Below are positions 50,915 through 58,977 of a stretch of DNA of 64,000 nt, one piece after another; within the stretch, counting starts at the first letter, position 1, and each line of letters opens with the position of its first letter. The stretch lies in NCBI GenBank assembly GCA_017411745.1, contig JAFQPM010000008.1:1-64000 (forward strand), written 5' to 3'. Made by a program: the position numbers and the translations under genes. Source of the stretch: Clostridia bacterium. Its GTDB lineage: Bacteria > Bacillota > Clostridia > Oscillospirales > CAG-272. The notes under the pieces were generated by a model. The model did not search any database. It saw only the letters and a list, made by a program, of their open reading frames with translations, and was not told the DNA's origin.

Positions 50915-51382
50915 ATGAAAAGATCCGTATTTCATAAGCTAATTATAATTTTTTGTGTTGTTATCAGCATGTTGCTGATAGCAACTGCATGCGACAACAC
51001 AAGCGGAAACACAAACGACGACACCACAACGGGAGCCGACATCTCAACTGCGGAAACAACTGCTGATGCGACTTCGCAAACCACCGTTTCCGAAAACACT
51101 ACAGAAGAGACCGAAACTACGGCTGCCAACACCAACGCTACGTATACGGTAACGGTAGTCGATGCCGACGGTGCACCTCTTGCCGGCGCCACCGTACAGC
51201 TTTGTGTCGGTGATCTGTGCCGCCTGCCCGTAGCAACCGATGCCAACGGTATTGCTACCATCGAAGCAGAAGCGGGAGAATACACCGTAAAGGTCACTCT
51301 TTCGGGTTACACGGGCGAGGCCCAGTATAGCTTCCCCGAGGGCTCCACAGAGCTTACCGTTACGTTGACCGCGGAGTCTTAA
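50915..51382 (+). CDS. Short lipoprotein with prealbumin-like domain
   Basis: A 155-residue lipoprotein: signal peptide with lipobox (IATAC), a Thr-rich linker (residues about 28-70), and one carboxypeptidase-regulatory/prealbumin-like beta domain (YTVTVVDADGAPLAGATVQL ... LTVTLTAES). It is a reduced version of the two preceding lipoproteins. The third gene of the operon, again with a 37-base gap and GGAGG 8 bases before ATG. Confidence 0.82.
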   Translation: MKRSVFHKLIIIFCVVISMLLIATACDNTSGNTNDDTTTGADISTAETTADATSQTTVSENTTEETETTAANTNATYTVTVVDADGAPLAGATVQLCVGDLCRLPVATDANGIATIEAEAGEYTVKVTLSGYTGEAQYSFPEGSTELTVTLTAES

Positions 51383-51409
51383 GCTTCATAAAATATCCCC
51401 GACGGGAAA

Positions 51410-51615
51410 GGCGTTGTGTTCCTAAGGACACAACGCCAACTCTATTCGCCTCCGGCGAGTGATATTGCTTTGCAGTGATATTCGGCTTACGCCGAGTGGT
51501 ATTCGCTACGCGAGTTGAGGAGGCGAATAGAATATCACTGCAAGGCGAAGCCTCTGCAATATCACTTTTGCGGTAGCAAAAATATAACGCTGTCGAAGAC
51601 AGCATATCACTCAAA
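51410..51615. repeat. Mini-hairpin array with mirrored spacers
   Basis: About nine short perfect hairpins: GGCGTTGTGT/ACACAACGCC, CGCC-tcc-GGCG, TTGC-ttt-GCA, TCGGC-tta-GCCGA, TCGC-ta-GCGA, AGGC-gaa-GCCT, TTTTGC/GCAAAA and GCTGTC/GACAGC. Spacers read GTGATAT in the first half and ATATCAC in the second; CTATTCGCCTCC (51451-51462) pairs with GGAGGCGAATAG (51519-51530). The array can fold hierarchically. It lies in the 460-base gap behind the lipoprotein operon, which holds no gene. Confidence 0.72.
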
Positions 51616-51671
51616 GCCTTCAGGAAGGGCGCACTTACTCACCACCGGGGGCGCTAGTGAAAATAGAAAAG

Positions 51672-51705
51672 AGCCGATATGGAAATAAATCCATATCGGC
51701 TTTTT
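51672..51705 (+). terminator. Terminator of lipoprotein operon
   Basis: AGCCGATATGGA pairs with TCCATATCGGCT, followed by TTTT. It lies after the hairpin array. Confidence 0.88.
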
Positions 51706-51782
51706 AACTGTCCTTTAGCACCCGAAGCTAATCCGTCGGGGATTTTTTACGGCACAAAATAACAAAAGCATCAAAATTTCTC

Positions 51783-51811
51783 TTGATTTTATCCCTATTG
51801 TATATTATAAT
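51783..51811 (+). promoter_or_regulatory. Promoter of CXXC/NapH-thioredoxin operon
   Basis: TTGATT (51783-51788), a 17-bp spacer and TATAAT (51806-51811), about 35 bases before the ATG at 51846. Confidence 0.75.
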
Positions 51812-51845
51812 TAAAATGATATATTGAATCGAAAGGGAGATATAA

Positions 51846-52628
51846 ATGTCAAAAAAAGCGATCAAATATATAAAATTGATATACGGGGTAGCACTGTCCG
51901 TTTTGCTCATAGTAACGGGAGTGCTTCTTATGGCTGCGTGCATTAATATTTACAATATCGGCAACCGTCCCTTCACAGTCGAAAACATATCCGGCGAATT
52001 TGCGAAGATCTCAGCATTCGTTTGGCTGACTGTTGGCGCAACCTTCGTTGGAATCGTCTTAACTCTCGCGTTGCCGAGCGACATCGGCAAGCTCAAAGCA
52101 AGCAAGGATAAAAAAGCCACGCTTTCCCGCCTTATGCAAAAGCTTAACCAAGAAGCCTGCGATCAAGAAAAGCTGACGTTGATAAAAAAAGAGCAAAAGC
52201 GCCGTATTATACTTCGCACCACAGCGATCGCTTTGTGCGTGATAGCGGCACTTCCTGCAGTCATATATGCATTGAATTTCAATAATTTCAGCGGAGATTA
52301 TAATGCCAGCGTGATCTCAGCTTGCCTTTGGGTGCTTCCCTGCACGTTTATATCTATGGGCATCTGCATCGCACTCGTTTACCTCGAAAATGCAAGCTTT
52401 GAGCGTCAATCGGGATACGTTAAGTCTGCGCTTGCCGAGGCCAAGGGTAGCTTTTGCTCAAAAACAAACGAAAAGCCTCACTCGAATTCAAAAATCGTCA
52501 CAGGTATCAGAATAGCGGTCGCCGTTGCCGCGCTTGCTCTGATCGTCGCAGGTATCCTTAACGGCGGAATGGCAGACGTGCTCTCAAAGGCGATCAACAT
52601 CTGCACCGAATGTATCGGTCTTGGATAA
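51846..52628 (+). CDS. Membrane protein with CD1871A-like CXXC tail
   Basis: A 260-residue protein with about five membrane helices (near residues 12-35, 56-78, 125-145, 155-180, 220-238) and a cytoplasmic basic loop. The last 45 residues (IRIAVAVAALALIVAGILNG ... CTECIGLG) look like the stand-alone CD1871A-family CXXC protein of Clostridia, here fused to a larger membrane part. The gene lies 18 bases before the NapH-thioredoxin protein, where the small CXXC protein is usually found. The CxxC pair probably passes electrons across the membrane between ferredoxin-type centres and thioredoxin domains outside. Confidence 0.68.
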   Translation: MSKKAIKYIKLIYGVALSVLLIVTGVLLMAACINIYNIGNRPFTVENISGEFAKISAFVWLTVGATFVGIVLTLALPSDIGKLKASKDKKATLSRLMQKLNQEACDQEKLTLIKKEQKRRIILRTTAIALCVIAALPAVIYALNFNNFSGDYNASVISACLWVLPCTFISMGICIALVYLENASFERQSGYVKSALAEAKGSFCSKTNEKPHSNSKIVTGIRIAVAVAALALIVAGILNGGMADVLSKAINICTECIGLG

Positions 52629-52646
52629 GGGGAGGTAGCGATCATT

Positions 52647-54224
52647 ATGAAAAAAATCATTCGTTGGTTTAAAGCTCACAAGCCCTCAAAAAGAAAGCTG
52701 ATACAGTTATATGCCGCGTTGCTGTTTAACGCCAATCTTAAAGGCTTTTCCACGGGCAACATATATAAAGGACCGCTGAAAAACGTCTGCACTCCGGGGC
52801 TGAACTGCTATTCCTGCCCGGGTGCATCGGGCGCCTGCCCCCTCGGCGCGTTGCAAAATTCGCTTGCATCAAGCGGAAAGACCGCCCCATACTACGTATT
52901 TGGAATCATTATGCTCTACGGTCTGCTGTTCGGCCGTTGGATCTGCGGATTTCTCTGCCCCTTTGGTCTGATCCAGGAGTTTTTCCATAAGATACCCACC
53001 CCCAAACTCAAAAAGAACAAGGTAACGCGCATCCTCTCGTATCTTAAATACGTCATTTTGGTCTTTTTCGTGTTTATCATACCGATAGCGTACGCCTTCA
53101 GAAACTTCCCCTTGCCGGGATTCTGCAAATACATATGCCCCGCGGGCACTCTTGAAGGAGCGATGGGATTGCTTTCAAATCGCGTAAACGAAGGCTATCT
53201 TCGTATGCTCGGCCCGCTTTTCACATGGAAGTTTCTCCTTATGGTATCGATTTTGACCGCGTGCATATTCATCTTCCGTTTCTTCTGCCGCTTTTTGTGC
53301 CCTCTCGGAGCGCTTTACGGACTTTTCAATAAGATCTCTCTTGTCGGCGTCAAGGTCGACCACTCAAGCTGTACCGATTGCGGACTCTGCGTCGGCAAAT
53401 GCAAAATGGATATCAAGCACGTCGGAGATGCCGAGTGTATCAACTGCGGCGAATGTATAAGCGCGTGTCCCACGAAGGCGATCAGCTGGAAGGGCTCAAA
53501 GATATTCCTCGCGCCCAACGAGATCCCTGATCCTGCAGAAGATAGGGCAAAAGCCGAAGAAACCGCAAAAAAGATCAAAAAGCGCAATACTATTATTAAA
53601 TCAATCGTAGCGATACTTTTGATAGCCGCGCTTTGCGGAACGCTCGTGTATTATAATTTCATTGACGGACGTGATACAAGCCCCTTAGTTCCGCCCGTGG
53701 AATCTACCGAAACGACCTCTGACGACGGCACGGCCGAAACAACGGATGATCAGCCACCGAAAGCTCCCGTTGGAACGGCGATCGGTAACACCTGTCCCGA
53801 GATCTTAGTTGATCTTGTCGGCAGCGATGATAAATTCAACGTTCAGGCGATCAATTCAGAGGGTCGCGCGGTAGTTCTTAATTTCTGGTACACCACCTGT
53901 GGACCTTGCCTCGAGGAATTGCCATATTTTTATGAGGTTGCAAACGATTACGAAGATCAAATAGACGTGATCGCGATCCATATCGACCAGCCTAACGTAG
54001 ACGTCACAGATTTCATCGCAAACGATTCGGGACACCCCGAGTGGAGCGACGGCACGATGCTCATTGGTTGGGACACAAATATGCGCTACGTCAATATGTT
54101 CAATATTCAGGCTTGCCCCGTTACGATCGTTATTAATGCAGACGGCGTTATTACCGACAAATTCGTCGGAGGACTCACACAAGACGAGCTTATTGCCGCC
54201 GTTGAAAAAGCGTTGGCACATTAA
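52647..54224 (+). CDS. NapH-like membrane ferredoxin fused to thioredoxin
   Basis: A 525-residue fusion. The N-terminal half is a NapH/CcdG-like membrane protein with Cys motifs (CTPGLNCYSCPGASGACPLG, CGFLCPFG, CKYICPAG, CRFLCPLG), then a 2x[4Fe-4S] ferredoxin with CTDCGLCVGKC and CINCGECISACP. One more membrane helix (about residues 310-332) and a Thr-rich linker lead to an external thioredoxin/redoxin domain with WYTTCGPC (Cys 418 and 421). It would carry electrons from the cytoplasm to an outward thiol. Together with the CXXC protein before it and the redoxin lipoprotein at 45765, it suggests an extracytoplasmic reducing pathway, for protein disulfides or oxygen/peroxide defence. Confidence 0.88.
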   Translation: MKKIIRWFKAHKPSKRKLIQLYAALLFNANLKGFSTGNIYKGPLKNVCTPGLNCYSCPGASGACPLGALQNSLASSGKTAPYYVFGIIMLYGLLFGRWICGFLCPFGLIQEFFHKIPTPKLKKNKVTRILSYLKYVILVFFVFIIPIAYAFRNFPLPGFCKYICPAGTLEGAMGLLSNRVNEGYLRMLGPLFTWKFLLMVSILTACIFIFRFFCRFLCPLGALYGLFNKISLVGVKVDHSSCTDCGLCVGKCKMDIKHVGDAECINCGECISACPTKAISWKGSKIFLAPNEIPDPAEDRAKAEETAKKIKKRNTIIKSIVAILLIAALCGTLVYYNFIDGRDTSPLVPPVESTETTSDDGTAETTDDQPPKAPVGTAIGNTCPEILVDLVGSDDKFNVQAINSEGRAVVLNFWYTTCGPCLEELPYFYEVANDYEDQIDVIAIHIDQPNVDVTDFIANDSGHPEWSDGTMLIGWDTNMRYVNMFNIQACPVTIVINADGVITDKFVGGLTQDELIAAVEKALAH

Positions 54225-54251
54225 AAACCTCGAACACAAATACAAAAATAT

Positions 54252-54303
54252 AGAGACTGCCTCAAATGCTTTGTGATCTGCATTTGAGACAGTCTCTTTT
54301 TTT
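54252..54303. terminator. Terminator between convergent genes
   Basis: AGAGACTGCCTCAAATG pairs with CATTTGAGACAGTCTCT (one mismatch), then TTTTTTTA on the plus strand. The minus strand also has a short T-rich tail, so it may serve the XRE gene too. Confidence 0.88.
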
Positions 54304-54305
54304 AT

Positions 54306-55106
54306 TTATCCAACGTAAACCACGCCTTCACAGTGCTTGACTTCGCCCTCAAGCTTCTTACAGTGAATATCTCCGCCGCAATTCGTGATAGTGTGAACGT
54401 CTCCGCAGGTCACATCGTCCCCTGCCGTAACCGAAGCACCAACGTTGCCGCAATTAACGCCGTCGCCCGCAGTAACCGACATTCCTACGTTTCCGCAGTT
54501 TACTCCGTCGCCTGCGTGAACCGACATTCCTACGTTACCGCAAGCAACTCCGTCACCCGCCTGAACCGACATTCCCACGTTGCCGCAAGCAACCCCGTCT
54601 CCTGCAGTAACGTTTCCGCCTATATCTCCCTCAATATGCGCGTTTCCGACTATATGAACGTTCACCGTTTTTCCGTCTCCAATAGTTTTGTCGTCAATAG
54701 CCAGCGGAATAACCACGTCACGCTTATAGTCATTCTCTCTGATAAGTTTTCTGCCCACAAACTGAAGCACGCGCAGATCCTTGTCGTCAGGCAACGCGTC
54801 AAAATAATAACGCCCGAGAGCGTCACGTCGGTCAAAGTGCTGTCCTTCTCCGTCGGGTTTCTCCTCACGCTCGCTCTCCCTACGACCTATATCAGTATCC
54901 TTGTCAAGCAAAAGCTTGTCTATCGTGATCCCAAAAAGCTCCGACAATGCGATTATTGAATCGATATCGGGAATAGAAAGCATACATTCCCACTTGCTCA
55001 CCGCCTGAGAGGTCACTCCGAGTCTTTCCGCCAGCGCTTCTTGACTGAGGCAGAGCTCTTTTCTGTATTTCTTGATGTTGTTCGATATGTTGCTCTGAAT
55101 ATCCAT
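54306..55106 (-). CDS. XRE-family regulator with 15-residue repeat tail
   Basis: A 266-residue protein. Residues 1-65 are a Cro/C1-type helix-turn-helix (KKYRKELCLSQEALAERLGV, TSQAVSKWE). The C-terminal 90 residues are five tandem 15-residue repeats of AGDGVxCGNVGMSV type, each with one Cys, ending in a VKHCEGVVYVG strand. The DNA repeats with a 45-bp period at about 54400-54610. Such regular Gly/Asp repeats suggest a small beta-helix, possibly a ligand or metal sensor or an oligomerisation tail. ATG 55106 is chosen, with AAAGGAA upstream; an in-frame ATG six codons earlier lacks one. It is divergent from the ArsR metal genes. Confidence 0.82.
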   Translation of the reverse strand: MDIQSNISNNIKKYRKELCLSQEALAERLGVTSQAVSKWECMLSIPDIDSIIALSELFGITIDKLLLDKDTDIGRRESEREEKPDGEGQHFDRRDALGRYYFDALPDDKDLRVLQFVGRKLIRENDYKRDVVIPLAIDDKTIGDGKTVNVHIVGNAHIEGDIGGNVTAGDGVACGNVGMSVQAGDGVACGNVGMSVHAGDGVNCGNVGMSVTAGDGVNCGNVGASVTAGDDVTCGDVHTITNCGGDIHCKKLEGEVKHCEGVVYVG

Positions 55107-55169
55107 AAAAAATTCCTTTCTCATCTTCGCCGCGTCCGACGTATCGGGATAATCGATTTCCTCTACTAT

Positions 55170-55198
55170 ATTGTAGCATATTTCCCGCAAAAACACAA
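55170..55198 (-). promoter_or_regulatory. Promoter of XRE regulator gene
   Basis: On the minus strand TTGTGT (55193-55198), a 17-bp spacer and TACAAT (55170-55175). Confidence 0.65.
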
Positions 55199-55227
55199 CA
55201 TACCGTGCGTTGTATCGCCGATTTTTT

Positions 55228-55246
55228 ATACAACTGACAGTTGTAT
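55228..55246. promoter_or_regulatory. Palindromic operator candidate in divergent region
   Basis: ATACAACT-gac-AGTTGTAT is a perfect palindrome with 8-base arms, about 30 bp upstream of the XRE -35 box and 35 bp before the ArsR -35 box. Another TTGTAT half-site lies nearby (about 55210-55215). It is a natural binding site for the XRE protein; direct proof is lacking. Confidence 0.5.
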
Positions 55247-55280
55247 TTTGATTTTTTAGCTAAAAAACATCTCAACCCCC

Positions 55281-55309
55281 TTGACATTTCCCTCATAGAA
55301 TGATATAAT
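55281..55309 (+). promoter_or_regulatory. Promoter of arsR-metal ATPase group
   Basis: TTGACA (55281-55286), a 17-bp spacer and TATAAT (55304-55309), a full consensus match. Confidence 0.9.
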
Positions 55310-55320
55310 ACAATCAACAC

Positions 55321-55336
55321 TTGAACAATTATTCAA
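55321..55336. promoter_or_regulatory. Candidate ArsR/SmtB operator
   Basis: TTGAA-CAATTA-TTCAA is an inverted repeat just after the -10 box, where it would block transcription start. ArsR/SmtB-family metal sensors bind similar TTGAA/TTCAA-type AT-rich palindromes. Confidence 0.6.
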
Positions 55337-55359
55337 ATATCGAATGAAAGGACACCAAA

Positions 55360-55728
55360 ATGCATCAGGATCAAGAAAAATTGCCCACGTGTGAGCACGG
55401 TTCAGCCCACACACCCGATCAAAGCCCCGCCGCCAATATTATCCTCCCCGACGACGAGCATTTCTTCGACCTCGCCGAGTTCTTCTCCGTCATCGGCGAC
55501 AGTACTCGGATCAAAATACTCTACCTTCTCTTTAACGGTGAGTGCTGCGTCTGCGACATCTCCGAAAAGCTCGGTATGAGTATGTCCGCTATTTCCCACC
55601 AGCTCCGTGTCCTAAAAAATTCCCGTATAGTCAAATACCGCAAGGTCGGCAAATCCGTCCTCTATTCCCTCGACGACGACCACGTCAAAACCATTATCAA
55701 CATGGGCGTCGAGCATATAGAGGAGTGA
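55360..55728 (+). CDS. ArsR/SmtB-family metal-sensing repressor
   Basis: A 122-residue winged-helix repressor. The recognition helix region reads ISEKLGMSMSAISHQLRVLK, preceded by the ECCVCD motif, the metal-binding cysteine site of the CadC/CzrA group. Further ligands may come from the N-terminal CEHGSAH stretch (residues about 11-17), as in CadC, and the C-terminal H-rich helix (DDHVKTIINMGVEH). It lies ahead of a small metal-binding protein and a P1B-type ATPase, so it should derepress them in Zn, Cd or Pb. Confidence 0.9.
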   Translation: MHQDQEKLPTCEHGSAHTPDQSPAANIILPDDEHFFDLAEFFSVIGDSTRIKILYLLFNGECCVCDISEKLGMSMSAISHQLRVLKNSRIVKYRKVGKSVLYSLDDDHVKTIINMGVEHIEE

Positions 55729-55739
55729 GAAGAAGGATT

Positions 55740-55990
55740 GCGGAACCTTTCTTTCGCAGAAAGGTTCCGCACCTCCAAAGAACTTCAATTAGGATAGATA
55801 AAGCTACAGACGGTTTAGGTTTTAAAACGGTGGAGTAAATAATTTTTTTAACCCCTGCGGGAAGTTTCCTTGCAGCGATCCGCGCCTGTGCGGTTGCAGC
55901 TTTCTCTTTCAAAATCTTTCTCGTTCAAGAAAAACCTTTGTCTTTTTCTTGTGGGAAGTTTCTTTGCTTCTTTCTTTTCAAAGAAAGAAG
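55740..55990. repeat. Hairpin-ended inverted element before metal transport genes
   Basis: Left end: GCGGAACCTTTC/GAAAGGTTCCGC hairpin (55740-55770), CCTCC, AACTTCAATTAGGATAG, followed by ACAGACGGTTTAGG. Right end, inverted: GGGAAGTTTC then CTTCTTTCTTTTC/AAGAAAGAAG hairpin (about 55953-55990). The length, 251 bp, is close to the 244 bp of the copy at 22735-22978, and the left tails are nearly the same, although the loci are 33 kb apart. No gene within the 300-base gap. Confidence 0.6.
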
Positions 55991-56030
55991 AGAAAATCCA
56001 CGCACACATTAACTTAGAAAGGATAAAATC

Positions 56031-56252
56031 ATGAAAAAAACATTCACACTTGATGAAGTAGACTGCGCGAACTGCGCGGCGAAAATGGAGGTAGCCATTA
56101 ACAAAATTGAGGGCGTCAGCTCGGCAACGGTCAGCTTTATGACACAGAAGCTCACGATCGAGGCAGACGAAAAGGATTTTGACAAGATACTTAAGGCGGC
56201 GCAGAAGGCGATCAAAAAGATCGAGCCCGACTGCCGCATCGTAATAGACTAA
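56031..56252 (+). CDS. Heavy-metal-associated (HMA) domain protein
   Basis: A 73-residue ferredoxin-fold metal chaperone with the metal-binding DCANCAAKME motif (CxxC, residues 12-15) and the typical EGVSSATVSF strand. It stops 2 bases before the ATPase start, so the two are coupled. In many Zn/Cd ATPases this domain forms the N-terminus of the pump; here it is a separate gene and the pump starts without one. Confidence 0.9.
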   Translation: MKKTFTLDEVDCANCAAKMEVAINKIEGVSSATVSFMTQKLTIEADEKDFDKILKAAQKAIKKIEPDCRIVID

Positions 56253-56253
56253 A

Positions 56254-58158
56254 ATGCGAAAAAAAGACAAAAAGCAACTGATAAAGATCATTATTTCGGC
56301 AGTTGCGCTGATATTGGTCGCGCTGACCGACCACTTTGAGCTTATCCCAAAGATATTGACCATAAACGGCTTCAATCTGCAAACGCTGTTGCTTTATATG
56401 ATCCCCTACCTCATAGTTGGCGGCGCGGTTTTGATGCGCGCGGCAAGGGGAATTTTGCACGGTCAGATGTTCGACGAAAATTTTCTGATGTCGATCGCCA
56501 CGATCGGCGCTTTCGCGATCGGAGAATACTCCGAAGCCGTGTTCGTTATGCTGTTTTACAGCGTCGGCGAGCTTTTTGAGCACGTTGCAGTCAATAAGAG
56601 CCGCGGCTCGATCAAGGCATTGCTTTCGATCCGCGCGGACACCGCTTTCGTCGAGAACAACGACGGCGAACTTGTCGAGATCCCCTGCGAGCAGATCGCA
56701 ATAGGCGACGTAATTTGTGTCAAGCCGGGCGGCAAGATCGCGCTTGATGGCGAGATAATCGAGGGCTCGACTTCGATCAACACCGTCGCGCTCACGGGTG
56801 AGTCGCTTCCGCGCGACGTAAAGGAAGGCGACCTCGTGCTCAGCGGATGCGTCAATATGCAGGGCTTTATAAAGGTCAGAGTCACCAAGCTCTTTGGCGA
56901 CTCGACCGTATCGAAAATTCTTCAGCTTGTCGAAAGCTCGGTCGAAAACAAATCGAAAAGTGAGAATTTCATCACCAAATTCGCTCGATTTTATACCCCT
57001 GCGGTCGTCGGCGCGGCGGCACTTCTGGCAGTCCTCCCCCCGCTTTTCATTGGAGCAGACAGCCTCTCCGTCTGGAAGGAGTGGATCGGCAGAGCTATGA
57101 CATTTCTCGTCATAAGCTGCCCCTGCGCGCTCGTCATCTCGGTTCCGCTTTCCTATTTCGGCGGAATCGGCTCGGCTTCGTCCAAAGGAATCTTGGTCAA
57201 GGGCTCAAGCTATCTTGACGCGCTTTCGGGGTGCGACACCGTGGTGTTTGACAAAACCGGCACTCTCACCGAGGGCAATTTCACGGTCACGGATATAAAG
57301 ACCGAAAACGGCATCGCCCGAGAGGATCTGCTTGCCCTCGCCTCCGCCGCAGAAAAATATTCAACTCACCCCATCTCGCTCGCTATAATCGCCATCGCAA
57401 GCGCCGAAAATTGCGCCACGACGCGCGAAGCAACCGAAATAGAGGAAGTCTCGGGCCGCGGAGTCAAGGCTCTTGTGGGCAAAAAGCTCCTGCTTGTCGG
57501 CAACTCCGAGCTGATGAAGGAAAACAACGTTTCCCTGCCCTCCGACTCCTTCGCGGAGCGCGGGGTGACGGTACACGTAGCACACGGCAGCGAATATCTC
57601 GGAGCAATAATCGTCTCCGACCGCCCCAAAGCAAAGGCAAGCTCAACGCTCGCAAAGCTCCGCAAGCTTGGAATCAAAAAGACCGTCATGCTCACGGGCG
57701 ACCGCGCCGCAGAGGCCAAGTTGACCGCAACAGAGCTCGGCATTGACGAATATCACGCGGAGCTCCTCCCCGCCGACAAGGTGACCGCGATCGAAACCCT
57801 CCTCCAAGAGAGTAAAAACGGCGCAAACGTAGCATTCGTAGGCGACGGCATCAACGACGCCCCCGTCCTCGCGAGAGCCGACGTCGGCATCGCTATGGGC
57901 GCGCTCGGCTCGGATGCGGCAATAGAAGCCGCCGACGTCGTGCTTATGAACGACGACCTCGACAAAATAGGCGACGCCATTTTGCTTGCCAAGAAAACAC
58001 GCCGCATCGTGATACAAAACATCGTTTTCGCGCTTGGTGTCAAGGCAGGCGTGCTCGCACTCGGCGCACTCGGACTCGTAGGACTCAATGCCGCGGTCTT
58101 CGCCGACGTCGGAGTCGCAGTCATTGCGATCCTCAACTCAATGCGAGCTCTCAAATAA
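56254..58158 (+). CDS. P1B-type heavy-metal ATPase (Zn/Cd/Pb exporter)
   Basis: A 634-residue metal-exporting ATPase. Motifs in order: LTGES (actuator domain), the membrane SCPCALVIS, DKTGTLTEG (phosphorylated Asp), STHP (HP motif), MLTGD, and VGDGINDAP. The CPC motif, with a Lys in helix 7 (FALGVKAG) and an Asp in helix 8 (FADVGV), is the signature of the Zn/Cd/Pb (P1B-2) group rather than copper. No N-terminal HMA domain; that is supplied by the preceding gene. A terminator follows 20 bases after the stop. Confidence 0.93.
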   Translation: MRKKDKKQLIKIIISAVALILVALTDHFELIPKILTINGFNLQTLLLYMIPYLIVGGAVLMRAARGILHGQMFDENFLMSIATIGAFAIGEYSEAVFVMLFYSVGELFEHVAVNKSRGSIKALLSIRADTAFVENNDGELVEIPCEQIAIGDVICVKPGGKIALDGEIIEGSTSINTVALTGESLPRDVKEGDLVLSGCVNMQGFIKVRVTKLFGDSTVSKILQLVESSVENKSKSENFITKFARFYTPAVVGAAALLAVLPPLFIGADSLSVWKEWIGRAMTFLVISCPCALVISVPLSYFGGIGSASSKGILVKGSSYLDALSGCDTVVFDKTGTLTEGNFTVTDIKTENGIAREDLLALASAAEKYSTHPISLAIIAIASAENCATTREATEIEEVSGRGVKALVGKKLLLVGNSELMKENNVSLPSDSFAERGVTVHVAHGSEYLGAIIVSDRPKAKASSTLAKLRKLGIKKTVMLTGDRAAEAKLTATELGIDEYHAELLPADKVTAIETLLQESKNGANVAFVGDGINDAPVLARADVGIAMGALGSDAAIEAADVVLMNDDLDKIGDAILLAKKTRRIVIQNIVFALGVKAGVLALGALGLVGLNAAVFADVGVAVIAILNSMRALK

Positions 58159-58178
58159 TCTATAATTACACACAAAAA

Positions 58179-58209
58179 AACGCTTGTGAATGCTCACAAG
58201 CGTTTTTTT
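58179..58209. terminator. Bidirectional terminator
   Basis: AACGCTTGTGA pairs with TCACAAGCGTT, with T-runs on both sides. It closes the metal ATPase group and the convergent creatininase operon. Confidence 0.9.
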
Positions 58210-58215
58210 GTTTTA

Positions 58216-58950
58216 TTATCGAATAGCCTTGTCCAGATATTCGAGCGAAAGCTTTACCATCTTCTCACCGAGCTCGGCATTTGCCCTCTCGGCGCTCTTG
58301 GTAAACCAATGAGGTCTTTCACCGATTCGGTCAAGCTCCACGCAATCGGGATAAAGCGCCATAAGTATCGAGCACTCAAACTCGCCCGCGTGATCATAGC
58401 CCGTGGCATTTTGAACCGCGGTGCTCATCGTGGGAATGACCTTGATCCAGTTGAAGGGGTTGTTGTCGCCCTCAAGCTGCTCGTAGTAATTAGCGTAGCT
58501 TTCACTTCCCCACCAGCCCTGACCGAGCGTTTTTTCGAGATACGCCATAGTCGCTCTTTTGGCCGCCATACGGTAGCAAAGAGTCATCGGCATCTCGCTC
58601 TCCTGCTCAAACTGATGGTGAATGACCACGTAAATATTGCGGTATCCCGCCGAAAGAAGACTCATAAACACGTAATAAACGTAGTTTTCAAAAGCTCTCT
58701 CCTCAACGTGAACCGTGCCGCTCTTGTCGTCGCCGACCGCGTAGCTCGAGGGACTGTAGCTGATGGTGGGCGCAAGCATGATCTCCTTTGTCTTCATTAG
58801 CTCCTTGATCAAGCCCTCTGCAACGAGGGTATCACAGCCGTAGGAGCAATGAGGGCCGTGGTATTCAACCGTGCCCGCGGGAATGACCAGCGGTATGTTC
58901 TCCCTTTGTGCGCGTTCAGCCTCTCTGGGAAAAGAATGATCCAAAATCAT
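58216..58950 (-). CDS. Creatininase-family amidohydrolase
   Basis: A 244-residue metal amidohydrolase of the creatininase family. Metal ligands can be seen in VEYHGPH (Glu and His), a later GCDT (Asp) and YDHAGEFE (His/Glu). Family members open cyclic amides such as creatinine or act on formamides. The genes upstream in the operon encode a sensory-rhodopsin-transducer-like protein and an M24 creatinase-like protein, so a small C-N bonded compound is likely the substrate. The exact one is unknown. It lies 27 bases after the preceding gene. Confidence 0.85.
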   Translation of the reverse strand: MILDHSFPREAERAQRENIPLVIPAGTVEYHGPHCSYGCDTLVAEGLIKELMKTKEIMLAPTISYSPSSYAVGDDKSGTVHVEERAFENYVYYVFMSLLSAGYRNIYVVIHHQFEQESEMPMTLCYRMAAKRATMAYLEKTLGQGWWGSESYANYYEQLEGDNNPFNWIKVIPTMSTAVQNATGYDHAGEFECSILMALYPDCVELDRIGERPHWFTKSAERANAELGEKMVKLSLEYLDKAIR

Positions 58951-58977
58951 AATAATCCTCCTTAAAAACCCAAGCCC

